A stretch of 64,000 bases of DNA from Verrucomicrobiales bacterium (GTDB taxonomy: Bacteria; Verrucomicrobiota; Verrucomicrobiia; Verrucomicrobiales; SLCJ01), in NCBI GenBank assembly GCA_024636835.1, contig JAGXGH010000052.1, positions 34,270 through 98,269 on the forward strand, in the 5' to 3' direction. Below, piece after piece: positions 53,409-60,850 of this stretch; position 1 is the first letter of the stretch, and each line of letters opens with the position of its first letter. The notes under the pieces are model-generated. The model did no database searches. It was not told the origin of the DNA and was given only the letters and a program-made list of their open reading frames with translations. The translations under genes were made by a program, and so were the position numbers.

Positions 53409-53502
53409 TGACGTCTTTTCCTCTGCTGACGTCTTTTCCTCTGTGACGTCTTTTCCTCTGTCTTTTCCTGTGTGACGTCTTTTCCTGTGACGTCTTTTCC
53501 CA
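53409..53502. repeat. Tandem array of TGACGTCTTTTCCTCTG
   Basis: Five or six imperfect units, some shortened (GTCTTTTCCTGTG), just downstream of the ice-binding gene. Confidence 0.85.
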
Positions 53503-53529
53503 GCCAGAGCCAGGTGAGCATAATTGATT

Positions 53530-54255
53530 TCAAGCCCTGCGCCGCTTCAAAAGCAATCCCGTACCTATCAACAGACTGAGCGCGGAAGAGGGCTCCGGAA
53601 TCGTGACATTATTGCTGTCTAGTGAAACTGCGCCATTGAGGGCTATCAAGCGACCCTCTATATTAGCGCCAGTGTTGGCCGTTATGGAACTATCCGCGAT
53701 AATTGTTCCGGAGAACGTTGATGAGGTACCAAGAGTCGCGGAAGAGCCCACTCTAAAAAAGACATTTTCTACGTTAGCGCCATTAATCAGCGAAACGGCC
53801 GATGCCGAACTGGTGGTCAACGTGCTTCCGATCAGGAAAACGAAATCCCCTGGACCATCCAGGACAAGCGTCCCTGATAGTCCAGCACTGCTATCGTAAC
53901 TATAGATGCCGGCGGGCAGTGTTTGGGCGAGATCCTGTCCTGTCAGGTCGTTGGTCACCGCCAGCGCCCCGAGATCATTGTATGCTTGGAGCGCATCTGT
54001 CTGGGCGGTGGTTGCCGAAGTATTGTTGATATTAACGGTCCCGTTAACTATTCCCGGTGGAAATCCGGTGATGGCAGTCCCCGGACTTAATCCAAGGTCT
54101 CCTGTAAGGACGGAATTTCCGATATTGGTCACCGTTGAAGCGCCCAGAACCGCATAGGGGCTCGCGGAATCAAGCGAGACCACCGCAGCGAAAATGTTCG
54201 ATTGGGAGAGAATTATGCCAATTAAGCCTACTGAAACGAGCTGAAGTTTCATCAT
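53530..54255 (-). CDS. Ice-binding-like (DUF3494) protein with PEP-CTERM tail
   Basis: A 241-residue exported protein. It starts with a signal peptide (MMKLQLVSVGLIGIILSQSN, then IFAA). Residues 25-215 match the DUF3494 ice-binding fold: SPYAVLGASTVTNIGNSVLTGDLGLSPG, then ALQAYNDL, LPAGIYSY, DFVFLIGSTLTT, and FSGTIIADSSITANTGA. The end IPEPSSALSLLIGTGLLLKRRRA is a PEP-CTERM sorting signal (Pro-Glu-Pro, helix, Arg). DUF3494 proteins bind ice or act in cell adhesion; which applies is unknown. It lies between direct repeats and tandem repeats, suggesting insertion. Confidence 0.88.
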   Translation of the reverse strand: MMKLQLVSVGLIGIILSQSNIFAAVVSLDSASPYAVLGASTVTNIGNSVLTGDLGLSPGTAITGFPPGIVNGTVNINNTSATTAQTDALQAYNDLGALAVTNDLTGQDLAQTLPAGIYSYDSSAGLSGTLVLDGPGDFVFLIGSTLTTSSASAVSLINGANVENVFFRVGSSATLGTSSTFSGTIIADSSITANTGANIEGRLIALNGAVSLDSNNVTIPEPSSALSLLIGTGLLLKRRRA

Positions 54256-54561
54256 TGTATTTGTTGACGGGTAGGTCACCCGAATAATTGTCGACCACAC
54301 AGGGTGGCCTCAATAAGCTGAAAATGTCCAGATTATATTGTGTTTTTCTTCAACGAGAGGTTTTAAGTGATTTGCTGCTGGTTCCCCAGAAGGGGACTTC
54401 TGAGGGCCGTCAATAGTCGAACAGCAGAGATGGCGTGCGCTGAAAGCGTCGTCTATCGAACTGTTCGGAAGTATTGCGCAAAAACGGACAAAACAAGAAA
54501 TGATCGTAATAGATGGTATTTGAGGACCACATGCCACAATCGCTGGAGCTGATTAAAAAAA

Positions 54562-54615
54562 GAATAAGGACACCCATAATTGAGGTGTAATCCCAAACTC
54601 CCATGGGTTCTCCAG
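54562..54615 (-). pseudogene. Remnant of a vapC 3' end
   Basis: On the minus strand, 54589-54615 encodes LENPWEFG, the same end as the intact VapC at 55856 (LVNPWEFG). The adjoining 27 bp also match the sequence downstream of that gene with four mismatches. Only the tail is left. Confidence 0.5.
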
Positions 54616-54630
54616 TCCGCGCCTTATCCA

Positions 54631-54660
54631 TGGGAGGGATGCTTTTCAAGCGTCCGTGAT
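54631..54660. repeat. TGGGAGGGATG..CGTCCGTGAT hairpin repeat
   Basis: TGGGAGGGATGC, TTTTCAAGCG, TCCGTGAT. An identical copy is at 63566-63595; related ones are at 32007, 32373 and 62581. Confidence 0.7.
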
Positions 54661-54718
54661 TTGCTGCGGTGTGGATATGGCTAGCGATTTAGCAATGTTA
54701 CAGAATTCATGGTCTAAC

Positions 54719-54792
54719 CCTTGGTCATTCTCTGAGCTGGGTGGTGTCTGCTATTCCAAATTGCAAAAATAGATTTTCGACCCATTTTTCTC
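54719..54792. repeat. Direct repeat, right copy, flanking ice-binding gene
   Basis: Matches 53301-53372 in the same orientation. It joins directly to a truncated coding remnant. Confidence 0.8.
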
Positions 54793-54802
54793 GCTTTGAC
54801 CC

Positions 54803-54958
54803 AAGAGCGGAAAGATCACCGTTGCACTCGTCGTCACCAAGGCGACATGGCTTGCCAACAAGCAAACTCTAGAGCTAACCACGGAAAACGGCACTACCAT
54901 TATCTCTCTGCCGGACGCTGCTCTCGACCCCAATGCCAGCGTGATCCGGCTCGATTGA
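54803..54958 (+). pseudogene. C-terminal remnant of a secreted hydrolase-type protein
   Basis: 51 codons without a start: KSGKITVALVVTKATWLANK, then QTLELTTENGTTIISLP, DAALDPNASVIRLD, stop. The frame is closed upstream by a TGA in the direct repeat. The pattern ISLP..ALDPNASVI resembles the last beta domain of GH29-type or related glycoside hydrolases, but the fragment is too short to be sure. The rest of the gene has been lost. Confidence 0.5.
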
Positions 54959-55033
54959 GCCCTTCCTCAGTGTCTCACATCAATTTAAATACAGCGTCCG
55001 CTGTGCTTCAAACGATGAATGGTGTGCTGCGGA

Positions 55034-55777
55034 TTATTTGAGTGCTTCGAGCCGAATATTGCGGAAGTGAATTTCGCTACCTTCGGATTGCAGGCCGATC
55101 GGGCCGGCGATTACATCGATTCCGCTGGCCTCGTTGACGAGTTCGCCATTGATATGGAGTGTGACGGTGTCGCCGACCACCTTGATGCGGTAGTGGTTCC
55201 ACTCGCCAGCCGGTTTTTCCGCGCCGGTGATTTTCTTGACGGATTTGAAGGTGCCGATTTTCTCACTCTCGATCACCTTGAACCGTTTTTCATCGCCAGT
55301 AATATTGGCACCAAAGAAGCCGTAAAGGTCGCCTGCGTTCTGGTGCTGGAGTTGGGCCTCGACACATTTAGGCAGGAAGGTTGCGGGTTCTGCTGCAATC
55401 CTCAGAAGGACACCGCTGTTGGTGGGCTCGGTTCCAGGTGCCCAACGCCATTCGAGGTTGAGGACGAAGTTTTTATAAGACGCGTTGGTATGTAGGTAGC
55501 CGAGTGGCATCCCTTTGCAGACCAGAATGCCATCTTTCACACTCCAGACATCGTCTTTGCTAAGGGATTTATCGACTAGCAGGTGAGACCAGCCGTCGAG
55601 GTTTTTGCCGTTGAACAACTCGACCCCCTCGACTTTGGGGGCCTTTTGGCCATCGTCTCGGCTCTCTGCGGAGTGCCCAGCGGGCGTTGATTGCGCGTCT
55701 TCTGCAGGATTGGCTGACGCACTAAGCATCGATGCTGTGAGGATTAGCGCGGATGAGAAGGAAATTGCTTTCATCAT
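55034..55777 (-). CDS. DUF1080 (3-keto-disaccharide hydrolase-type) exported protein
   Basis: A 247-residue protein with a signal peptide (MMKAISFSSALILTASMLSAS) and a DUF1080 beta-sandwich: VELFNGKNLDGWSHL, VWSVKDGILVCKGMPLGYLHT, NFVLNLEWRW, TNSGVLLRI, EAQLQHQNAGDLYGF, EWNHYRIKVVGDTVTLHINGELV and GPIGLQSEGSEIHFRNIRLE. The domain is now linked to 3-keto-glycoside hydrolysis, a job that pairs well with Gfo/Idh oxidoreductases such as the one at 51621, although the two genes are not adjacent. Confidence 0.92.
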   Translation of the reverse strand: MMKAISFSSALILTASMLSASANPAEDAQSTPAGHSAESRDDGQKAPKVEGVELFNGKNLDGWSHLLVDKSLSKDDVWSVKDGILVCKGMPLGYLHTNASYKNFVLNLEWRWAPGTEPTNSGVLLRIAAEPATFLPKCVEAQLQHQNAGDLYGFFGANITGDEKRFKVIESEKIGTFKSVKKITGAEKPAGEWNHYRIKVVGDTVTLHINGELVNEASGIDVIAGPIGLQSEGSEIHFRNIRLEALK

Positions 55778-55855
55778 ACCATCAAAAATAACTAGTCTTC
55801 AGCGCTGTGTCAGCAGAAATATCGCATAAGAACAAGGACAGCCATGATTCAGGTG

Positions 55856-56290
55856 TCAGCCCTTCCTATTCCCAAACTCCCATGGATTCACCAGTTTGAT
55901 GCCAGTGGACTCGAAGTCGGCTGTGTTTCTTGTGGCGAGGGTGAGGTTGTGGACGGCGGCGGTGGCGGCGATGAAGGAGTCGTTGGGGCTTAGGCCATGT
56001 AGCTCGCGAAATTCGGCGGCTTGTATGGCCGTTTGGAGATCGATCCCCAAAATCCGATGGTTGAAGTCGGGTAGTAGGGTGTGGTCTAGCCAGTGCTGTA
56101 ACTTCTCGGCGAAGGGTTCGTCGCGTTGCCGAACACGAAGGATGCCGACGCGAATTTCAAGCGGGGTGATCACGCTCAGCCACGAGGTGAAAAGAGTTGA
56201 TTGTTTCTGCCACTCTCGGACGACGGGGTGTATGCGATCGAGTTTCCGGAATTCAGAAACGGTCACGGTGTCGAGGAGAATGCCTGTCAC
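55856..56290 (-). CDS. vapC: PIN-domain toxin VapC
   Basis: A 144-residue PIN-domain protein, second pair in the window. Acidic residues are in ILLDTVTVSEFRK, ITPLEIRVGI, LSPNDSFIAATA and ATRNTADFEST. It overlaps the antitoxin gene by 4 bp (56287-56290), so the two are translationally coupled. The C-terminus LVNPWEFG is typical of VapC. Part of its 3' end is duplicated 1.3 kb away. Confidence 0.92.
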   Translation of the reverse strand: MTGILLDTVTVSEFRKLDRIHPVVREWQKQSTLFTSWLSVITPLEIRVGILRVRQRDEPFAEKLQHWLDHTLLPDFNHRILGIDLQTAIQAAEFRELHGLSPNDSFIAATAAVHNLTLATRNTADFESTGIKLVNPWEFGNRKG

Positions 56291-56523
56291 GAGAATTCGA
56301 TGGGGCGTTCCTGATCGACGTTGCGTTCAGGGAGGGGGAAGTCTCGGTCTGCGGTAGCGGGATCGCCCAGGCGCTCGAGGAGAGTGCGGCTCTCAGGATG
56401 GGTTCGAGCGAGCTCTTGTTTGACCAAATCCGCTATCCATTGTGACATGGACTGATCGTGATTTAACGCGCGGTGGCGAGCTTCACGGCAGAGTTCGTCG
56501 GGGAGTTTTAAGGTGACGTTCAT
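56287..56523 (-). CDS. vapB: Antitoxin paired with VapC
   Basis: A 78-residue protein starting MNVTLKLPDELCREARHRALNHDQSM, a ribbon-helix-helix of the CopG/VapB type with SMSQWIADLVKQELA as second helix. The C-terminal half (FPLPERNVDQERPIEFS) is the likely toxin-binding tail. The ATG at 56523 is chosen on family grounds; 22 extra codons upstream are in frame. Confidence 0.88.
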   Translation of the reverse strand: MNVTLKLPDELCREARHRALNHDQSMSQWIADLVKQELARTHPESRTLLERLGDPATADRDFPLPERNVDQERPIEFS

Positions 56524-56831
56524 GGGGGGAATGGGTGAGAAGGTTGCTTCTCGTGCAGCACGGTAGCACGGTAGCTCGAGATGTGTCAATGGTTGGGAAG
56601 AGTAGAGAGTAGAAAGTATAGGGTAGGAAGGGGGGGGCGGCTCGAGGCTGCGCCGAGGAGTGGCGGCTGTCGCCGTGCCGAGCTGGTGCTCAGCGTTCCC
56701 GGCGGGGATTTAAGTATAAGGTATAGACTATAAAGTAGGGAAGGGGAGTGAGTCGGTGGGACTTGTGACCAAGATGGTCACGTCACGGTTGGTGTGTGGC
56801 ACCCGCGCCTCACCAATAACCATTCTCCATT

Positions 56832-57125
56832 CTTTGTTACTCTTCTTGTCCTTCCAGCCCTTCTTGTAGTAAATCAGCACAACCCATGCTTCATGCTCAT
56901 TGGGCATTGGGCATTGGGCATTGGGCGCAAGCGGGAGTAGTTCGGAATGCTGATTCGAATCATTTTTTTGTGCCTTTTTGCGGCCAGAAGAAACCTTACC
57001 CTCCGCGTCCCTGCGCCTCTGCGCGAGAACATCCCTGTCCTGAAATAATTCGCGAAATTCGAATCATTCGCGTTCCTCCCAGCCTCTCATTTTTGCGCCT
57101 TTTTGATCCTTTTTGCGGCTAAATG
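56832..57125. repeat. Composite 9-bp-periodic repeat, copy 3
   Basis: TTTGTTACTCTTCTTGTCC, CATGCTTCATGCTCATTGGG, four CATTGGG units, CGCAAGCGGGAGTAG, GATTCGAATC, TTTGTGCCTTTTTGCGGCC, then a further TTTGCGCCTTTTTGATCC block. Segments match 51404-51590 directly and 47625-48030 in reverse. Confidence 0.7.
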
Positions 57126-57147
57126 TCAGGGAGTTCGCGGTTCAGCC

Positions 57148-57186
57148 ACAAAAAAAACCGACCTGCGTGAGCGAGGTCGGTTTGGG
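57148..57186 (-). terminator. Terminator of tRNA-Lys
   Basis: ACCGACCT and AGGTCGGT pair around GCGTGAGCG; on the minus strand the hairpin is followed by eight T residues. Confidence 0.8.
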
Positions 57187-57202
57187 TTTTTGGAAAGGGA
57201 AA

Positions 57203-57274
57203 TACGCAGACTGGGATTCGAACCCAGGACCAATTGGTTAAAAGCCAACTGCTCTACCGCTGAGCTACCTGCGC
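57203..57274 (-). tRNA. tRNA-Lys (UUU)
   Basis: Minus strand: acceptor GCGCAGG with TCTGCGT, D arm GCTC-AGCGGTA-GAGC, anticodon arm GTTGG-CTTTTAA-CCAAT with anticodon TTT, variable loop, T arm CTGGG-TTCGAAT-CCCAG, discriminator A. CCA is not encoded. It is the only ordinary tRNA found in the window. Confidence 0.96.
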
Positions 57275-57398
57275 ATCTAGAAATTGACGAAGTTCGTCAA
57301 CTCGTGGGGCGATTCCTTTAAACCACGTTGGAAATGCGTGCAACTTCTTAGTGCTAGGAAAATACAAATTTTCTTGGCGGTCTGATCAGTGGCAGAAT

Positions 57399-58100
57399 CT
57401 ACCGAGCCGGAAGTAGCAGCTCATCAGTGATGGTCATGAGATCGATACCCGATTGTCTGTCGACGAGGATGGCGTCGAATCCGGCTCCTAGAGCCCCAGA
57501 TCGATCATTAATAGGGTCGTCGCCGATATGAATGCAGTGTCTAGGTGAACCTGCGGCGGTGCGAGCGAAATCGAAGCTCGCTCGCTCTGGTTTTCTAGCT
57601 CGTGCTACGCTGGACGTGGTGATGGTGGCAAATCTATCGATGATGCCGAAGCCACGCAAAATATGCTCGAGTCGGTGGTCGAAGTTGGAGAGGACGTGGA
57701 TTGGGATTTCTGCTTCCTGTAGGCGGTTGAGAGCGGGAATGGTGTCGCAGAAAAGGTGCCACGCTGATGCGTTTGCGTAGTGATCGAAGAGTTGATCAAA
57801 CCACTTGTTCACGGGCTCGCCGACTTGTGTGGATGGGTGTTCAGCGGCTCGTTCGAAAATGCGGGCGGCAAGTGTTTGCCACCATAGGTATTCTGCATGC
57901 TCTCCCGATGGGCAGGCAAGATAGTTGGGATGAATAGCGCCATGGGTTTTCCATGTGTCGATAAACGCGCGGTTGAGGACTGTTGGGTCGACGCTCCAGT
58001 TGTGGCTGGATGCGATAGCCGCATAGGCGTCTCCCACGGGTTGTGAGAGGCGGAAAAGCGTGTCTGCGGCGTCGAAAAATACGTGTGGTTGTTGGGTCAT
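57399..58100 (-). CDS. HAD-superfamily hydrolase, REG-2/HDHD3-like
   Basis: A 233-residue HAD phosphatase of subfamily IA. Motif I is FFDAADTLFRL, with the variant spacing seen in REG-2/HDHD3 proteins, followed by PVGDAYAAIA, which those also share. Motif II is HVLSNFD, the lysine is in ARKPERASFDFA, and motif III is HIGDDPINDRSGALGAGFDAILVDR. The substrate is unknown. The start at 58100 (MTQQPHVFF) is used. Confidence 0.85.
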   Translation of the reverse strand: MTQQPHVFFDAADTLFRLSQPVGDAYAAIASSHNWSVDPTVLNRAFIDTWKTHGAIHPNYLACPSGEHAEYLWWQTLAARIFERAAEHPSTQVGEPVNKWFDQLFDHYANASAWHLFCDTIPALNRLQEAEIPIHVLSNFDHRLEHILRGFGIIDRFATITTSSVARARKPERASFDFARTAAGSPRHCIHIGDDPINDRSGALGAGFDAILVDRQSGIDLMTITDELLLPAR

Positions 58101-58229
58101 CACTGCGGGTAGCAACTACGTATCGACAGTGCGTAAGGGTACCCATGCATTAATGTATTACAAGAAAAGCCAGACGCGTCTTGTGTGCACAATTCGGCAC
58201 TGCGGAGTGGATCGATCAGTAGCGGAGCG

Positions 58230-58793
58230 TTACTCGCGTGAGCGAGGCTCGCGGGTCACGACATCACCAGCCGGTGAGGTGACGAATGGTCCGCCTTCCA
58301 TCGGCGCCTCGTTGGTGAATGCCACGTCGGGCATTTCACTGGGCTTCCCAGCGAGTGGGAATTCCTTACGCAGCGGGTGGAAAGGATAACCTTCCCACAT
58401 CAGGATGCGGCGTGGGTCTGGGTGGTTGCGGAACGTGATGCCCATCATGTCGAAAACTTCGCGCTCGTGCCATTCGGCGGTTTGCCAAATGCCAGACACG
58501 GTATCGATTTCCGCATCGTCTTCGGGGACGGTTGCTTTGATGCGCAGGGTGGAAAAGTGAGAGTAGGAATACAGATGGTAAACCACCTCGAAACGAGGGG
58601 CCTCGCCCATGTTGTCGACGCTGCAGATGTCGGAGAGGAAGTCAAAGTCGAGTTCGTCGCGGCAGGCTTTGCAGATATCGACGATTTTTTTGCGATCGAC
58701 GATGAGGGTGTATTCACCGCGGAACTCACGGAGTTCGGTAACGGCATCGCCAAATTGCGATTGGATTTTTTCGGCAGCTTGTTGGGGGGTCAT
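58230..58793 (-). CDS. nuoC: NADH-quinone oxidoreductase subunit C
   Basis: Peripheral-arm subunit of respiratory complex I (30-kDa type), separate from NuoD. The 187-residue protein has FEVVYHLYSYSHFSTLRIK, the signature ETVSGIWQTAEWHEREVFDMMGITF-like stretch (here DTVSGIWQTAEWHEREVFDM) and FRNHPDPRRILMWEGYPFHPLRKEFP. The C-terminus ends in a short tail of low similarity. It follows nuoB by 171 bp; no other nuo gene is in the window. Confidence 0.93.
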   Translation of the reverse strand: MTPQQAAEKIQSQFGDAVTELREFRGEYTLIVDRKKIVDICKACRDELDFDFLSDICSVDNMGEAPRFEVVYHLYSYSHFSTLRIKATVPEDDAEIDTVSGIWQTAEWHEREVFDMMGITFRNHPDPRRILMWEGYPFHPLRKEFPLAGKPSEMPDVAFTNEAPMEGGPFVTSPAGDVVTREPRSRE

Positions 58794-58830
58794 GGGAATG
58801 TCGGAAGTTCGGTATTGGCGGTGCGGGCTT

Positions 58831-58886
58831 ATACCAATCTTGGTATTGATCTGACGCGTCGCGTAGAACCGCCGAGCGGCACGCGA
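58831..58886. repeat. Two hairpin repeats between nuoB and nuoC
   Basis: ATACCAA-tc-TTGGTAT with TGATCTGACGCG (58831-58858), directly followed by the TCGCGT..ACGCGA hairpin (58859-58886). Both families occur separately elsewhere. Confidence 0.65.
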
Positions 58887-58964
58887 TTGGTAAGTGGGAG
58901 GTGAATTGGTTGATAGTCAGCCACTTGTGCGCGGCGTGAAGTCAGGTTTTATTCGTAACTGGTA

Positions 58965-59498
58965 TTACCCATTGATCTGATCGAGAAGTTCCTTCTTCTG
59001 TGCGACGAAGGATTCCTCTGTATCGATCTTGTCCTGAAGTTTCATCAAGCCTTCAAGCAGTGCTTCGGGGCGTGGTGGGCAGCCGGAAACATAGACGTCG
59101 ACGGGGATCAGTCGGTCGATCCCTTGAAGGGTAGCGTAGGAGCGATACATGCCGCCGGACGATGCACATGCACCCATGGCGATGACCCATTTTGGCTCGG
59201 GCATTTGGTCGTAAACACGCTTCACGGCGAGTGCCATTTTGTAAGTGACGGTGCCGGCGACGATCATCACGTCTGCCTGACGGGGAGAAAACCTCATCAC
59301 CTCGGCACCGAAGCGGGAGATGTCGAAGCGTGATGCACCGGTTGCCATCAGTTCGATCGCGCAGCACGCGAGGCCCATGGGCATTGGCCACAAGGAGTTT
59401 TTGCGCATCCAGTTAATGGCGGCATCGAGGCGGGTGAAAATCACATTACCTTCGATCTTGGAATCGTAGGCGGCGCTGGCTGTTGTATCGGTAACCAT
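58965..59498 (-). CDS. nuoB: NADH-quinone oxidoreductase subunit B
   Basis: Complex I subunit that holds cluster N2 next to the quinone site. The 177-residue protein has the tandem cysteines in [13 protein letters not shown], the third in [13 protein letters not shown], and the fourth in [18 protein letters not shown]. The start at 59498 ([13 protein letters not shown]) is chosen. nuoA, normally upstream, is absent; the upstream gene is tal on the other strand. Thus nuoBC is a detached piece of the operon. Confidence 0.94.
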   Translation of the reverse strand: MVTDTTASAAYDSKIEGNVIFTRLDAAINWMRKNSLWPMPMGLACCAIELMATGASRFDISRFGAEVMRFSPRQADVMIVAGTVTYKMALAVKRVYDQMPEPKWVIAMGACASSGGMYRSYATLQGIDRLIPVDVYVSGCPPRPEALLEGLMKLQDKIDTEESFVAQKKELLDQING

Positions 59499-59664
59499 GA
59501 GAAAAATGGGCGAGAATTCGCGACGGCTTGATGCCATCAAGTTCGTTTACGTTACGGGGGAGGCGTAGGGGCACAAGAGGAAATTCTCGTCTCAGGGAAT
59601 TCGTGGCTAGATCTTCGGTAGATCGATTGACCTTGTGGGGAATTGGCACTAATCGTTTATCAAC

Positions 59665-60624
59665 ATGAGCAACAAACTCGATCAGTTGAAGAAGTTCACC
59701 ACCGTGGTAGCCGATACCGGAGATTTCGCGGTGATGAAAGAATACCAGCCGCAGGACGCGACGACGAACCCGTCACTCATTCTCCAAGCTGCTGGGAAAG
59801 AAGAATACCGTAGCCTCGTTGATCAGGCGGTGAGCGAACTCAAGGATTCCGGAAAATCCGGCGATGAACTCGTCGAAGCGATTATTGATCGCATCCTCGT
59901 CCTTTTCGGGCTTGAGATTTTGAAAATTGTGCCTGGTCGGGTTTCCACCGAAACCGACGCGCGTCTGTCATTCGACACCGAAGGAAGTATCGCCAAAGGC
60001 CGTCAGTTGATTGAAATGTATGAGAGCGAGGGAATTTCTCGCGACCGCATTCTGATCAAGATCGCATCCACTTGGGAAGGTATCCGTGCCGCTGAGGTGC
60101 TGGAAAAAGAAGGCATCAAGTGCAATTTGACCTTGATGTTCTCGCTTGCTCAGGCCGCCGCTTGTGCCGAGGCGAAGGTTCAGTTGATCTCACCGTTTGT
60201 CGGACGGATTTACGACTGGTTCAAAAAAGAGACCGGCGAGGAATACGTGGGCGACAACGATCCCGGAGTCTTGAGTGTCCGTGAGATTTTCACTTACTAT
60301 AAGAAGTTCGGCTACGAGACCGAAGTGATGGGAGCAAGCTTCCGCAACAGCGGGCAGATCTTGTCGCTCGCCGGTTGTGATCTTTTGACCATTAGCCCTG
60401 GCCTGCTTGAGGAACTACAGAACACCGAAGGCGAGGTGGAGCTGAAACTCGATGTTGAGGCTGTGAAATCTGCAGACATTGAGAAAATTCCAACCGATGA
60501 AAAGAGCTTCCGCTTCCTCTTCAACGAGGATGCAATGGCTACCGAGAAGACCGCGCAAGGCATTCGTGCGTTCTCCGCGGATATCGTGAAACTCGAGAAG
60601 ATGATTCAAGGAATGATCTCCTGA
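59665..60624 (+). CDS. tal: Transaldolase
   Basis: Pentose-phosphate enzyme that moves a dihydroxyacetone unit via a Schiff-base lysine. The 319-residue length and motifs are those of Tal[30 protein letters not shown], the catalytic lysine in [42 protein letters not shown] and [11 protein letters not shown] terminator follows. Divergent from nuoB. Confidence 0.96.
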   Translation: MSNKLDQLKKFTTVVADTGDFAVMKEYQPQDATTNPSLILQAAGKEEYRSLVDQAVSELKDSGKSGDELVEAIIDRILVLFGLEILKIVPGRVSTETDARLSFDTEGSIAKGRQLIEMYESEGISRDRILIKIASTWEGIRAAEVLEKEGIKCNLTLMFSLAQAAACAEAKVQLISPFVGRIYDWFKKETGEEYVGDNDPGVLSVREIFTYYKKFGYETEVMGASFRNSGQILSLAGCDLLTISPGLLEELQNTEGEVELKLDVEAVKSADIEKIPTDEKSFRFLFNEDAMATEKTAQGIRAFSADIVKLEKMIQGMIS

Positions 60625-60658
60625 TCTCCAGGTCATCGAAAACGAGAATGATTTATGA

Positions 60659-60694
60659 AAGCGGCTTTCGTCCTCGGGCGGGAGCCGCTTTTTT
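60659..60694 (+). terminator. Terminator after tal
   Basis: AAGCGGCT (60659-60666) and AGCCGCTT (60683-60690) with a 16-nt loop and a T-run. Confidence 0.88.
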
Positions 60695-60850
60695 GTGGGT
60701 ATATTCGGTAGCCCGTAAACGTGCGGATTTCGGACTTGCGTTTAGCGCGTGGAGAGCTTACATGTTGCCGCTTCCAAGGCTAGATATCTAAAACGTGTTT
60801 AGGTAGATTTCGTAAATCGTTCTTGCTGAGGAGGTTGTAGAACTATCAGC

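Larger units (their letters stand above)
52908..53529. other. Gene-free interval with four repeat types
   Basis: No gene. It holds a 125-bp inverted-repeat element (53165-53289), the left direct repeat (53301-53372) and a 17-bp tandem array (53409-53502). Confidence 0.7.
54256..55033. other. Gene-free interval with gene remnants
   Basis: No intact gene. It holds a duplicated vapC tail (54562-54615), a hairpin repeat (54631-54660), the right direct repeat (54719-54792) and a hydrolase C-terminal remnant (54803-54958). Confidence 0.65.
56524..57202. other. Gene-free, repeat-filled interval
   Basis: No gene. Short GTAG/GGTAGG microrepeats at 56598-56640 and 56715-56745, then the longest composite repeat (56832-57125) and the tRNA terminator. 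Confidence 0.6.

Noticed and set aside
53409..53502. Possible CRISPR array
   Set aside because: Units are directly adjacent with no spacers; it is a simple tandem array.
56832..57125. Possible CRISPR array in the repeat-rich spacer
   Set aside because: The repeats are contiguous 7- to 9-bp units without constant-length spacers, and no cas gene is present.
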